Assembly (NCBI RefSeq): GCF_900167155.1
Contig: NZ_FUXU01000034.1
Location: forward strand, 1-46,526
Length of the DNA stretch: 46,526 nucleotides
Direction of reading: 5' to 3'
From: Enterovibrio nigricans DSM 22720
Lineage (GTDB): Bacteria; Pseudomonadota; Gammaproteobacteria; Enterobacterales; Vibrionaceae
The position numbers were made by a program, and so were the translations under genes. Shown piece after piece: positions 36,146 to 45,390 of the stretch; position 1 is the first letter of the stretch, and every line of letters begins with the position of its first letter. The notes below the pieces were generated by a model, which saw only the letters and a list, made by a program, of their open reading frames with translations, did no database searches and had not been told where the DNA came from.

Positions 36146-38698
36146 ATGGATAAGAAACGTATTGTTGTTGTTGGAAATGGCATGGTAGGGCACAGATTCA
36201 TTGATGAATTGTGTGACCGAATTACGGACGGCAGCGTCGAAATTACCACGTTTTCAGAAGAGCCAAGACTTGCCTACGACCGTGTTCAACTCAGTAGCTT
36301 TTTTAGTGGAAATACTGCTGATGATCTCATGCTAACCAGTAACGAGGCCTATGACGACAAAGGCGTACACTACTTTCTTAATGAGAAGGTAATCGCCATT
36401 CAACGTGAAAATAAATGCGTTGTCACAGATAAAGGCCGCGAAGTTTTTTATGACAAACTAGTGTTGGCAACGGGCTCTTATCCTTTTGTCCCGCCGATTG
36501 ATGGTAACGATCAGTCGCATTGCCATGTATACCGCACCATTGAAGATTTGGAAGCCATTGAAGCGTCGGGTAAAGAGAGCAAATCTGGTGTGGTTATTGG
36601 TGGTGGCCTACTCGGGCTTGAGGCTGCTAATGCGTTAAAGCAAATGGGCGTGGATACTCACGTCGTCGAGTTTGCGCCTCGCTTGATGGCGGTACAACTC
36701 GATGACGGCGGGGGTACCTTGCTTCGTGAGAAGATCGAATCGCTTGGCGTTAAGGTGCATACCGAGAAAGCGACGACGTCAATCATTACTGGTGATGAAT
36801 GTCGCTACAGGTTGACCTTTGCCGATGGTACTTCACTTGAAACTGACCTCGTGGTGTTCTCTGCGGGTATTCGTCCGCAAGACAGCCTCGCTAAGTCACA
36901 TGGATTAGACGTTGGCGAGCGAGGCGGCATTGTCATCAATGATACGTGCCAAACCAATGATGAAGACATCTACGCTGTTGGCGAATGTGCGCTCTGGGAA
37001 GGTCGCATTTTTGGATTGGTTGCGCCGGGCTACCAAATGGCCAAAGTGGCGGTTTCGCACATTTGCGGTGAAGAGGCTGCGTTTAAAGGCGTGGATATGA
37101 GCACCAAGCTCAAGCTGCTAGGGGTTGATGTGGCGAGCCTTGGTGATGCGCAGGGAAATACGCCCGGTGCGCAGTTTTATACGTTTTCAGACGGTATTGA
37201 GCAGGTTTATAAACGAATCATAGTGTCTGAAGACGGCAAGAAGTTGTTGGGCGCTGTGTTAGTTGGGGACACTGAAAGCTATTCAAGCCTTCTCCAAACT
37301 TTGCTTAATGATCTTCCGTTACCAGAGTATCCCTCGGTGTTATTACTGTCTGACGGTGCCGCAGATTCCGATTCAGGGGCAGCAGGACTGGCAAATCTAC
37401 CTGATGAGGCACTGATTTGTTCATGCTACGACGTGACCAAAGGCGACATTAAAGCCGCCGTTGCAGCTGGATGCTCGACAATGGCTGACCTGAAATCGGA
37501 CACGAAAGCTTCTACGGGGTGTGGTGGCTGTTCGGCACTTGCCAAGCAAGTCATGGATACCGAGCTGGCTGCGTTAGGACACGAAGTTAATAACGATCTT
37601 TGCGAACATTTTCAGTATACCCGTCAAGAGTTGGTAGACATTGTCCGTATCACCAAAGTAAAAACCTTTGATGCGCTGTTAGAAAGCCACGGAAAAGGAC
37701 TGGGCTGCGACATATGTAAACCCGCTATCGGCTCTATTCTTGCGTCTTTCTGGAACGATTACGTGCTGAAAGAAGAACATATTGGCTTGCAAGATACGAA
37801 TGACATCTACCTTGGGAATATGCAAAAAGACGGCACTTATTCCGTGGTTCCGCGTGTAGCTGGGGGCGAAATCACGCCTGATAAACTGATTGTTCTCGGT
37901 CAGGTCGCGAAGCAGTACGATTTTTACACCAAAATCACAGGCGGTCAGCGTATTGATTTATTCGGTGCGCAACTGCACGAGCTTCCCGAGATATGGCGCA
38001 TTCTTGTTGATGCAGGGTTTGAAACGGGCCATGCCTACGGTAAATCCGTACGAACCGTAAAATCCTGTGTGGGCTCGACGTGGTGCCGCTACGGTGTTGA
38101 CGACAGTGTCGGATTCGCCATTGATGTTGAAGACCGATATAAGGGTCTCCGTTCGCCGCACAAACTCAAGTTTGCTGTATCTGGGTGTACACGTGAATGT
38201 GCCGAAGCCCAGTCAAAAGACATCGGCATTATCGCAACAGAAAATGGCTGGAACCTTTATGTTTGTGGTAACGGCGGCATGCGCCCACGTCACGCGGACC
38301 TCTTTGCTTCGGATTTAGATCGTGAAACGCTCATCAAATACATCGACAGAATCTTGATGTTCTACATCCGCACGGCGGACAGGCTACAGCGCACCTCTGT
38401 CTGGCTGGAGAACCTAGAAGGTGGACTCGACTACCTCAAGCAGGTGGTCATTGAAGACAAACTTTCAATCGGGGAAGAGCTTGAAAGAGAGATGGCAACC
38501 AGCCTTGGTAACTACCAATGTGAATGGAAAACCACGATTGAATCACCAGAAAAACTTAAGCGTTTCCGTCACTACATCAATAGCGAATTAGCTGACGATA
38601 ACTTGAAGTATCAAACCGTGCGTGGTCAGCGAATTCCCGCTGTCGTGGAGGTTTCATCGACACCTGAGCGCATCGATATCGTGACGGTAGAAAATTAA
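36146..38698 (+). CDS. nirB: NADH-dependent nitrite reductase large subunit
   Basis: Reduces nitrite to ammonium in the cytoplasm with siroheme and iron-sulfur clusters. 850 aa, normal length. Domains in order: FAD binding (V-V-V-G-N-G-M-V-G-H), NAD binding (V-V-I-G-G-G-L-L-G-L-E-A), a BFD-like [2Fe-2S] domain (C-S-C-Y-D-V-T...S-T-G-C-G-G-C, about 428-470), then the nitrite/sulfite reductase ferredoxin-like and siroheme/4Fe-4S domains (G-S-T-W-C-R-Y-G; S-G-C-T-R-E-C). It follows cobA by 9 bases and precedes nirD by 12. Confidence 0.97.
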   Translation: MDKKRIVVVGNGMVGHRFIDELCDRITDGSVEITTFSEEPRLAYDRVQLSSFFSGNTADDLMLTSNEAYDDKGVHYFLNEKVIAIQRENKCVVTDKGREVFYDKLVLATGSYPFVPPIDGNDQSHCHVYRTIEDLEAIEASGKESKSGVVIGGGLLGLEAANALKQMGVDTHVVEFAPRLMAVQLDDGGGTLLREKIESLGVKVHTEKATTSIITGDECRYRLTFADGTSLETDLVVFSAGIRPQDSLAKSHGLDVGERGGIVINDTCQTNDEDIYAVGECALWEGRIFGLVAPGYQMAKVAVSHICGEEAAFKGVDMSTKLKLLGVDVASLGDAQGNTPGAQFYTFSDGIEQVYKRIIVSEDGKKLLGAVLVGDTESYSSLLQTLLNDLPLPEYPSVLLLSDGAADSDSGAAGLANLPDEALICSCYDVTKGDIKAAVAAGCSTMADLKSDTKASTGCGGCSALAKQVMDTELAALGHEVNNDLCEHFQYTRQELVDIVRITKVKTFDALLESHGKGLGCDICKPAIGSILASFWNDYVLKEEHIGLQDTNDIYLGNMQKDGTYSVVPRVAGGEITPDKLIVLGQVAKQYDFYTKITGGQRIDLFGAQLHELPEIWRILVDAGFETGHAYGKSVRTVKSCVGSTWCRYGVDDSVGFAIDVEDRYKGLRSPHKLKFAVSGCTRECAEAQSKDIGIIATENGWNLYVCGNGGMRPRHADLFASDLDRETLIKYIDRILMFYIRTADRLQRTSVWLENLEGGLDYLKQVVIEDKLSIGEELEREMATSLGNYQCEWKTTIESPEKLKRFRHYINSELADDNLKYQTVRGQRIPAVVEVSSTPERIDIVTVEN

Positions 38699-38710
38699 GG
38701 AGCAACAAAC

Positions 38711-39040
38711 ATGATGCAATGGAAAACGATTTGTCGACAGGACGATCTAGTCAAAAACACCGGTGTTTGTGCGCGTTTTGGTGAGCGTCAGGTGGCGATA
38801 TTTTTGTGTGGGAAAACCGATAATCTCTATGCCGTCGATAATTATGATCCATTTGGAAAAGCCAACGTGCTTTCACGCGGCATGATTGGCTCAATAGGAG
38901 AAAAGACGGTTATCGCATCACCGCTCTACAAACAACATTTTTGCCTCGATAGCGGGCAGTGCATTGAAGATACCGCTGTCTCCATTTCTACGTATCCAAT
39001 CAGACGTGAAAATGGCGACATTCAAATAGGTGTGAAATAG
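38711..39040 (+). CDS. nirD: Nitrite reductase small subunit
   Basis: A 109-aa Rieske-fold partner of NirB. It has the V-D-N-Y-D-P-F-G-K-A-N-V-L-S-R-G segment and S-P-L-Y-K-Q-H-F-C-L-D-S-G typical of NirD. As usual for NirD, the Rieske cluster ligands are not all present, so it is structural rather than a redox carrier. GGAG precedes the ATG. Confidence 0.96.
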   Translation: MMQWKTICRQDDLVKNTGVCARFGERQVAIFLCGKTDNLYAVDNYDPFGKANVLSRGMIGSIGEKTVIASPLYKQHFCLDSGQCIEDTAVSISTYPIRRENGDIQIGVK

Positions 39041-39057
39041 CGTGTTTTAAACGGATA

Positions 39058-39080
39058 TTGAGCTCGTAAAATTCGCTCAA
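39058..39080 (+). repeat. Inverted repeat between nirD and the nitrate transporter
   Basis: TTGAGC / GCTCAA arms with an 11-nt loop, 18 bases after nirD. Without an immediate T-run it may only attenuate readthrough into the transporter gene. Confidence 0.35.
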
Positions 39081-39148
39081 ATTCTATTGTTTTCTGTGAT
39101 ATTGCGAAGTCGTGGTTCAGGTCTCTATTATTTGATAAGGAAGTCTAC

Positions 39149-40624
39149 ATGTCAGGGAGTGAAAAATTTAATATCTTTTCTTTTCAAGGAAAGATGAAAA
39201 TACTCCATCTTAGTTGGTTCGCATTTTTTATTACGTTTGTCGTTTGGTTTAATTTCGCTCCATTGTTGCAGTCGGTAAAAACATCGTTAGGGTTAACATC
39301 CGCTGAAATTAAAACGCTGCTTATTTTAAACGTGGCGTTTACCATACCTGCGCGCGTTTTAATTGGTATGCTGACCGATAAATATGGTCCTCGTATTGTT
39401 TACTCGCTTCTTCTCGCGTTGTGCTCTATTCCCTGTTTTGTTTTTGCCTTTTCGGATAGCTTTCTACAAGCCGCAATTGCTCGATTTGCCCTTGGGTTTA
39501 TCGGGGCAGGTTTTGTCATTGGCATCCGCTTGGTGTCTGAGTGGTTTCCACACAATGAATTGGGTACTGCTGAAGGCATCTATGGTGGCTGGGGAAATTT
39601 CGGTTCAGCGGCAGCAGCATTCACGTTGCCTACTGTTGCGGTGCTCTTTGGTGGTGACGATGGATGGCGGTACGCCATGGCCATTACAGGCCTGATGAGT
39701 TTAGGTTTTTCATTTGTGTTTTACCGCAATGTTACCGATACCCCGAAAGGCGCGACTTACTATAAACCTAAAAATGTAGGTGCGATGGAGGTGACAACCA
39801 AAGGGGATTTCTTCCTGCTACTGATCATGAAAGTACCGATGTATGCTGCACTCGCGTTATTGGCTTGGAAGTTATCTCCGTCTGGCGTCGACATGCTACC
39901 TTCCTCGTCGGTCATTGCTGTCTACGTTGTATTGGTGGCAATTTACCTGTTTGATGTCTCGCAAGTTTGGAAGGTGAACAAGCACATATTCAAAACGCCA
40001 GTACCGGAAGTCCATCAATACAAATTCAAACAGGTTGTGGTATTGAACATCTTGTACTTCGCGACATTTGGATCAGAGCTCGCGGTGATTTCAATGCTCC
40101 CTTTGTTTTTTCTGGAAACGTTTGAACTGACGCCTGTGGTGGCAGGTATGGTGGCGTCGGCATATGCGTTTATGAATTTGATGTCTCGTCCTGGAGGCGG
40201 TTGGTTGTCAGATAAATTTGGCCGTAAACCTACCTTGTTGATCCTCACCGCTGGGCTTGCTATTGGGTATTTGGTCATGGGATGGGTAGACAGCACGTGG
40301 CCTGTTTGGTTAGCGGTTGTGGCAGCGATGGGGTGTTCTTTCTTTGTTCAATCGGGGGAGGGAGCCGTGTTTGCAGCAGTGCCATTGATCAAGCGCCGAA
40401 TGACAGGACAAATTGCGGGCATGACAGGGGCTTATGGTAACGTTGGTGCGGTGACATACCTGACAATTCTGTCTGTCGTCGAATACAGCACGTTTTTTTA
40501 TGTTATTGCGGGTACTGCGTTAATTGGTTTTATCACATTACTCTTTATGGAAGAGCCCTCCGGACAAATAGCAGAAGAAAATGACGATGGAAGCATTACA
40601 ATGATCGACGTAGCAAAAGTGTAA
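39149..40624 (+). CDS. Nitrate transporter, NarK/NasA-type MFS
   Basis: A 491-aa major-facilitator permease with about 12 TM segments, expected to import nitrate for assimilation. The first helix region has F-V-V-W-F-N-F-A-P-L. The two nitrate-signature regions are visible as G-W-G-N-F-G-S-A-A-A-A-F (about 149-160) and S-R-P-G-G-G-W-L-S-D-K-F-G-R-K-P; the A-motif G-M-L-T-D-K-Y-G-P-R follows TM2. AAGGAAG precedes the ATG. The kinase/phosphatase gene starts 3 bases after its stop. Confidence 0.93.
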   Translation: MSGSEKFNIFSFQGKMKILHLSWFAFFITFVVWFNFAPLLQSVKTSLGLTSAEIKTLLILNVAFTIPARVLIGMLTDKYGPRIVYSLLLALCSIPCFVFAFSDSFLQAAIARFALGFIGAGFVIGIRLVSEWFPHNELGTAEGIYGGWGNFGSAAAAFTLPTVAVLFGGDDGWRYAMAITGLMSLGFSFVFYRNVTDTPKGATYYKPKNVGAMEVTTKGDFFLLLIMKVPMYAALALLAWKLSPSGVDMLPSSSVIAVYVVLVAIYLFDVSQVWKVNKHIFKTPVPEVHQYKFKQVVVLNILYFATFGSELAVISMLPLFFLETFELTPVVAGMVASAYAFMNLMSRPGGGWLSDKFGRKPTLLILTAGLAIGYLVMGWVDSTWPVWLAVVAAMGCSFFVQSGEGAVFAAVPLIKRRMTGQIAGMTGAYGNVGAVTYLTILSVVEYSTFFYVIAGTALIGFITLLFMEEPSGQIAEENDDGSITMIDVAKV

Positions 40625-40627
40625 TTG

Positions 40628-42430
40628 ATGAAGCCAGAAAACCTTTCAACAACAGGGTTGGAAACCACGCCAGACCATCACATCAGGGAGTCGTCAACAT
40701 TGACTCCTCACCTTGTTGTGCGTGCTGGTGGCTGTTCAATTGCGGGTCTTAAGGTGCCGAACCAAGATGCGTTTGCTGTTTGTATACCGAAAAAAATGCA
40801 TGCGCTGAAACACAAAGGCGTCGTCGCTGCCATTGCCGATGGGGTGAGTTCCAGTGACATCAGCCAAAAAGCCAGCGAAATGAGTGTGACCGAGTTTGTT
40901 GATGACTATCTGGGTACGCCCACAACATGGTCGACGAAAGACGCAGCTGCGAATGTGTTGAAATCGCTCAATCACTGGCTTTATCACCATGGACAACTGG
41001 CAGGCTGCGCATCCAATGCGATGGTGGCCTCATTTGGTAGCGTGGTGCTCAAATCAAACACTGCGCATGTTTTTCATGCAGGTGATTGTCGAATATACCT
41101 GTTCAGGCAACATGTGCTGACGCAACAGACGCAAGACCACCGTCGCTATACCAACAAACAAACCCATCATTTGACCCGAGCCTTAGGTATCGACAGCCAT
41201 TTAAATTTTGATTATCAATCCTTTTCGCTAGAGCGCGGCGATATACTGATGATGACCACGGACGGCGTTCATGATGCGCTGATGCACAATGCGTTGAGTG
41301 AATCCCTCCAAAATATCAGGGTCGAAACCGATCTCGAATCCCTGTCTCAAACTATCGTAGACAAAGCACTTAAAGCCGGCAGTGATGACAACATCACCTG
41401 TCTGTTGCTTGCTGTTGATCATTTACCTTCGGCGACACTAGGAGAAGCGTTAAAAAGTGTGGCGGGGCTGAGAATTCCTGCCGTTCTTAAAGAAGGACAG
41501 TCGATAGATCATTACTGTGTGGTGCGAGTGATACACAGCGGTAGCCGAAGCCATATATATCTTGCTAGAAGCGAGTTAGACGGAAAGCAATATGTGTTGA
41601 AGATGCCGTCTCAACACTTCGCGGATGACCCAGTTTATCTGTCTGGATTTGTTCAGGAGGGTTGGATAGGCGAACAGGTGAAGCAACGCGGTGTGATGAA
41701 AATACATCCACGGTCGATGCATTCGCCTTTTCTTTATCACGTTTGTAGCTATGTTGACGGTGTTACATTGCGGCAGTGGATGCTGGACAACCCGCAGCCA
41801 ACGCTGAGCCAAGTGAGATCCATTGCGAAAGGGGCGATACGCGCGATACGTGTTTTGCAGCGAATGTCTGTGGTTCATCGAGATATCAAACCTGACAACC
41901 TAATGGTCGATCAAGACATGAATATCACCTTAATCGATTACGGCACGGCTCAAGCAAGTGGTCTGGTGGAATTAGCAGGCTATCAGGAGGAAGACTATGC
42001 GGTTGGTGACCTGAATTATGCCGCGCCGGAGTATCTTAAAGGGGGGAAAGCAACGCTGGCGTCAGACGTATTTTCCTTAGGGGTCACATTGTATGAGGTA
42101 CTTACAGGGCATTTGCCCTATAAAGCAGTGAACCCTGCGAATCCCCGCACATCCGCAAGGAAAAATTATGTCCCAGCGACCGTGTATCGTTCTGATGTTC
42201 CCGACTGGTTTGATGCAGGATTGAAAAAGGCCTCTCACCCGATTGCCAATGCACGCTATCACGTGCTCTCTGAGTTAGAGCAGGACCTAAAAAAACCAAA
42301 CCCTTCATTTAAGCAAAATCAGAAGCACTTACCGTTGATTGAAAAAGATCCGCTGCGTTTTTGGAAAGGGTTGAGTCTAGCTCTGTTTATTGCGGTGCTT
42401 TGTCTAGCGGGTTTATTGATCGCGAATTAG
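40628..42430 (+). CDS. Bifunctional PP2C phosphatase / Ser-Thr protein kinase
   Basis: A 600-aa regulator. Residues about 20-265 are a PP2C phosphatase: N-Q-D-A-F, A-I-A-D-G-V-S-S, H-A-G-D-C-R-I-Y, T-T-D-G-V-H-D and S-D-D-N-I-T supply the metal-binding Asp residues. Residues about 285-560 are a Hanks-type kinase: K325 in Y-V-L-K, catalytic V-H-R-D419-I-K-P-D-N, D437 in D-Y-G (in place of DFG) and A-P-E-Y. One C-terminal TM helix (about 578-598) anchors it with both domains cytoplasmic. It starts 3 bases after the transporter stop. Similar fusions sit beside nasA/nirBD in Pseudomonas; the target is unknown. Confidence 0.92.
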   Translation: MKPENLSTTGLETTPDHHIRESSTLTPHLVVRAGGCSIAGLKVPNQDAFAVCIPKKMHALKHKGVVAAIADGVSSSDISQKASEMSVTEFVDDYLGTPTTWSTKDAAANVLKSLNHWLYHHGQLAGCASNAMVASFGSVVLKSNTAHVFHAGDCRIYLFRQHVLTQQTQDHRRYTNKQTHHLTRALGIDSHLNFDYQSFSLERGDILMMTTDGVHDALMHNALSESLQNIRVETDLESLSQTIVDKALKAGSDDNITCLLLAVDHLPSATLGEALKSVAGLRIPAVLKEGQSIDHYCVVRVIHSGSRSHIYLARSELDGKQYVLKMPSQHFADDPVYLSGFVQEGWIGEQVKQRGVMKIHPRSMHSPFLYHVCSYVDGVTLRQWMLDNPQPTLSQVRSIAKGAIRAIRVLQRMSVVHRDIKPDNLMVDQDMNITLIDYGTAQASGLVELAGYQEEDYAVGDLNYAAPEYLKGGKATLASDVFSLGVTLYEVLTGHLPYKAVNPANPRTSARKNYVPATVYRSDVPDWFDAGLKKASHPIANARYHVLSELEQDLKKPNPSFKQNQKHLPLIEKDPLRFWKGLSLALFIAVLCLAGLLIAN

Positions 42431-42435
42431 TTGTT

Positions 42436-43062
42436 TTAGCGTTGCGCCGTTAACGCCAGTGCAACCCCTGCACCAACAAACGTGGTGCCAAATGTTCGCG
42501 GTAACCAACGAGATGCGACAACGGATGTTGAACGGGTAATTAGTTTCACTCCCCAATACCCATAGGCGGTTAAGCAAGTAATAGAGCAGGCGATAAATGT
42601 TATTACCAACAGAGTAAATTGAGGCAGAAGGGGTTGGTCAATCGTCAAAAACTGAGGGAAAAGGGCAGTGGTAAACACAATCGCTTTCGGGTTGGTTAAC
42701 GCAACCAGTATACCTTGCAGGTAAAAATTTCGTCGTTTGCTGACCTTGCGCGTATCGACATCATCGATGGATATCTCCATCCCATTTCGCCAGATCTTGA
42801 TGCCAAGGTACATTAGGTATAACGCACCCAAGGTTTTTATCACCATAAAAGCAGTCGCTGAACTCAGCACCAGCGCACTCAAGCCCAACACCGAAAAACT
42901 CGACATGATAAACAGCCCAGTTACGTTCCCCGCAATGGTGAACATTGCGCGTTTCCAGCCTGCGCGCAATGAATGTGTCATCACCAGCAAAATAGCGGGA
43001 CCTGGAGAAGCGGCTGCGAGAAATGCAATAGTCAGAAATGCCAGCCAAGTTTCGATGCTCAT
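42436..43062 (-). CDS. LysE/RhtB family amino-acid exporter
   Basis: A 208-aa inner-membrane protein with six hydrophobic segments and the family motif A-A-S-P-G-P-A-I-L-L-V near residues 17-27, L-G-A-L-Y-L-M-Y-L-G-I-K-I-W, and T-N-P-K-A-I-V-F. It exports small amino acids or homoserine-like compounds by proton exchange; substrate not determinable. Convergent with the kinase gene (5-base gap) and divergent from the VOC gene. Confidence 0.92.
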   Translation of the reverse strand: MSIETWLAFLTIAFLAAASPGPAILLVMTHSLRAGWKRAMFTIAGNVTGLFIMSSFSVLGLSALVLSSATAFMVIKTLGALYLMYLGIKIWRNGMEISIDDVDTRKVSKRRNFYLQGILVALTNPKAIVFTTALFPQFLTIDQPLLPQFTLLVITFIACSITCLTAYGYWGVKLITRSTSVVASRWLPRTFGTTFVGAGVALALTAQR

Positions 43063-43222
43063 TGGGACGCCTTCCGGTCTCTAAATTCATGATTTCAAAC
43101 TATCGCAAAAGCAACGTTGGAACAATGGTTGGTCGAGATGATTATCGAATTTAGGGCAACTAAAGCGAAATTCGTTTCTAAAATAACACTAAAAGGATTG
43201 AAATAAAGAGAAGGATATTCTT

Positions 43223-43657
43223 ATGGCTCTGACCCCATTTCATGTAGCGATACCTGTCCGGCACCTCGAAGAATCCCGTCGCTTCTATGCCGATGTGCTT
43301 AATTGCAAAGAGGGAAGAAGCAGTAATGAATGGGTTGATTTTGATTTGTATGGCCACCAGCTCGTCATTCACTACGACCCGAATATCGGTGAGACCAATA
43401 CACTTAATCTTCATCACAATGCTGTCGATGCCAAAGCCGTCCCTGTGCCGCACATTGGTGTCGTTCTGGAAATGGAAGATTGGCAGAAGCTCGCACACAG
43501 GTTGCTATCAAAAGGTATTGAATTTGTCATAGAGCCCTACATTCGCTTTGTGGGTGAACCAGGCGAGCAGGCCACCATGTTTTTTCTCGACCCCACAGGC
43601 AATGCCTTGGAATTTAAATCGTTCAAGGACATCGAAGGGCAACTATTCGCGAAATAA
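43223..43657 (+). CDS. VOC/glyoxalase superfamily protein
   Basis: A 144-aa protein with two beta-alpha-beta-beta-beta modules. It has F-H-V-A-I-P-V at the start (His7 probable metal ligand), Y-G-H-Q-L-V-I-H in the middle and [13 protein letters not shown] at the end (Glu metal ligand). The family covers glyoxalase I, ring-cleaving dioxygenases and resistance proteins, and the substrate is not evident. It is convergent with the thioredoxin-like gene 4 bases away. Confidence 0.88.
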   Translation: MALTPFHVAIPVRHLEESRRFYADVLNCKEGRSSNEWVDFDLYGHQLVIHYDPNIGETNTLNLHHNAVDAKAVPVPHIGVVLEMEDWQKLAHRLLSKGIEFVIEPYIRFVGEPGEQATMFFLDPTGNALEFKSFKDIEGQLFAK

Positions 43658-43661
43658 TGTT

Positions 43662-44006
43662 TCAGCGTAAATTCATGTGAGAAAGAAGTTCGGTGACTTC
43701 CATTGTATGAATAGGGCGAACAATACGGTCGACCTCCAAGCCATCACGAAGCAAAATGAGTGTCGGCCAGAGTTTGACCTTGAATGCTCGCCCAAGAGGT
43801 TTACCCTTGCCATCAAACACTTTTACGTGTGGAAGAGAATACGCTGATAAAGCGTCTTCTACCGCGGGTTGTGCAGCTTGGCAATGTCCGCACCAAGGTG
43901 CGCCAAATTCAACGATCGCAAAGCCTTTTATATCACTGACTTCTTCAAATGTCGGAGAGTCCTCATCGTAGTCGGGATTGAATCCTTGTGTTGTCGCGCG
44001 AGTCAA
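43662..44006 (-). CDS. Thioredoxin-like protein
   Basis: A 114-aa cytoplasmic thioredoxin-fold protein with the redox motif W-C39-G-H-C42, and the cis-proline loop W-P-T-L. The W-C-G-H-C motif resembles thioredoxin-like and PDI-type proteins rather than W-C-G-P-C thioredoxin. The start is TTG 44006, supported by GGAGG 7 bases upstream; there is no signal peptide. It lies 34 bases downstream of the 123-aa gene and is probably co-transcribed with it. Confidence 0.88.
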   Translation of the reverse strand: MTRATTQGFNPDYDEDSPTFEEVSDIKGFAIVEFGAPWCGHCQAAQPAVEDALSAYSLPHVKVFDGKGKPLGRAFKVKLWPTLILLRDGLEVDRIVRPIHTMEVTELLSHMNLR

Positions 44007-44040
44007 AGGGACACCTCCGTGTCGGTACGAATACAGTGAG

Positions 44041-44412
44041 TTACGTCCAGCGCTTTATGGCGTCAGCCGTATCACTGGGGGTTGTATTAAAACAAATCGT
44101 AGCTTGCGGTGCGGCTTTGTGCACAGCATTGACAAGTTTTTCGAATACCAAAAAGTGGTCATCATCTCGCCTCACGCCAGCACCAATCAACACACAATCA
44201 TAGGGTTGACCCGCTAACGCTGAAGTAGCTGCATCGTAGGCTGTTTCGCCATCTCGAATATAATGCAGATCGACGGAATAGCCTAAATCTAGCAGCCGGT
44301 CTCGGTCACCTTCTAACGTAGCCCGAAGCTTTTCTGCTGTCATGCCTGGCCATTTATCATAATTTACCACGTCAGGATGCCAGCCAAATAAGGCCACCTT
44401 TATTGTGTTCAT
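44041..44412 (-). CDS. Hypothetical protein, 123 aa, paired with the thioredoxin-like gene
   Basis: Not recognised. It is an alpha/beta protein with a Rossmann-like start (M-N-T-I-K-V-A-L-F-G-W-H-P-D) and a central Y-D-C-V-L-I-G-A-G-V-R, then R-D-D-D-H-F-L-V-F-E-K-L-V-N-A and I-C-F-N-T-T-P-S-D. The glycine loop and hydrophobic beta strands suggest a flavodoxin- or response-regulator-like fold, but this is only a topological guess. AAGGAGA lies upstream of the ATG. It is first in a two-gene unit with the thioredoxin-like gene. Confidence 0.75.
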   Translation of the reverse strand: MNTIKVALFGWHPDVVNYDKWPGMTAEKLRATLEGDRDRLLDLGYSVDLHYIRDGETAYDAATSALAGQPYDCVLIGAGVRRDDDHFLVFEKLVNAVHKAAPQATICFNTTPSDTADAIKRWT

Positions 44413-44682
44413 GTCGTTCTCCTTTTTTAGCGGATTGGCCTAACAAACCAGAAACGGATAGCGTTAAATTGCTTAGATATAGTTATGTTAGCAATACCTT
44501 TAATAACTATATGTCTGATGTTTAAGCCAATGTGGGGCAAAGTGATCGTGAGTTTGTCGTGGTTGAAGCGTGGAAAGTCGCTATGAATAAAGCGATGAGT
44601 CGGACTGATCTGACATGGCAGAGTGTTTAATGCAGGGAGATACTGATAGCATACCCACTTCGTTATATATTGAAGAAATCAG

Positions 44683-45186
44683 ATGCATCCTTCACTTCGC
44701 TATCTTGGTGGCTATCCCGAACACTTATTGGAGCAGGTAAACCGCTTTGTTGAAACGGGTACGCTTGGAGAATGGCTAAAAAAGCGTTATCCAACCAACC
44801 ACCAAATTACCTCCGAAAAGGCACTTTATGATTATGTAATGGGGTATAAAGACCAGTACCTTAAAAAGTCATCTCCAATCAGCAAAGTCGCATATGACGG
44901 GAAAATCCATGTCGTAAACAATGCGCTAGGATTGCATAGCTTTGTGTCGCGCGTTCACGGCGGAAAGCTCAAAGCGAAAAATGAAATTCGTATCGCTTCA
45001 ATGTTTAAAGAAGCGCCTGAACCTTTTTTACGCATGCTGGTGGTTCACGAATTGGCACACCTAAAAGAAAAAGAGCACAACAAAGCGTTTTATCAGCTTT
45101 GTTGCCATATGGAACCGGATTACCACCAGTTGGAATTTGATACTCGGCTATATCTTATTCACCTTGAGTCATCAAAATCCGCATAA
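44683..45186 (+). CDS. YgjP-like zinc metallopeptidase domain protein
   Basis: A 167-aa protein of the YgjP/DUF45 group of M48-like metallopeptidases. The zinc motif is H122-E-L-A-H126 in V-V-H-E-L-A-H-L-K-E-K-E-H-N-K-A-F, followed by the third ligand region in Y-Q-L-C-C-H-M-E-P-D-Y. Cytoplasmic, no signal peptide. The start at ATG 44683 is the best in-frame candidate, though its ribosome site is weak. A terminator follows at 45200-45219. The 270-base gap upstream holds no convincing gene. Confidence 0.85.
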   Translation: MHPSLRYLGGYPEHLLEQVNRFVETGTLGEWLKKRYPTNHQITSEKALYDYVMGYKDQYLKKSSPISKVAYDGKIHVVNNALGLHSFVSRVHGGKLKAKNEIRIASMFKEAPEPFLRMLVVHELAHLKEKEHNKAFYQLCCHMEPDYHQLEFDTRLYLIHLESSKSA

Positions 45187-45199
45187 GCGTCTGTTTGTT

Positions 45200-45219
45200 A
45201 AGCACCTGAACAGGTGCTT
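45200..45219 (+). terminator. Terminator of the YgjP-like gene
   Basis: Stem AAGCACCTG / CAGGTGCTT with an AA loop, followed by TTTC. Confidence 0.8.
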
Positions 45220-45290
45220 TTTCTATGTGTACCGATATTAACCTTCAATTTATAGAATATTTCTCCGAATGAGATGTTTGTCGAATGATA

Positions 45291-45311
45291 ATCACATTAA
45301 TTACATGTGAT
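45291..45311. promoter_or_regulatory. 21-bp palindrome upstream of the MATE gene
   Basis: Perfect arms ATCACAT / ATGTGAT with a 7-nt spacer, 80 bases before the MATE start. The arms point the opposite way to a CRP site (TGTGA...TCACA), so a dedicated regulator is more likely. No matching regulator gene is adjacent. Confidence 0.35.
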
Positions 45312-45390
45312 TACACTTGGTATTCGCTACCTGTTTTCCTTATTGTAAATAAATTGCTTTATTAAGTGAGAGTCATTACAAGGAAGATAA

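Noticed and set aside
44532-44630. A 32-residue GTG ORF (starts VGQSDREF) before the YgjP-like gene
   Set aside because: Composition is protein-like and it may be a gene remnant, but there is no ribosome site or terminator and I recognise no family.
45291-45311. CRP binding site upstream of the MATE gene
   Set aside because: The half-sites are in the inverted order (TCACA outside-in), so the palindrome does not match the TGTGA-N6-TCACA consensus.
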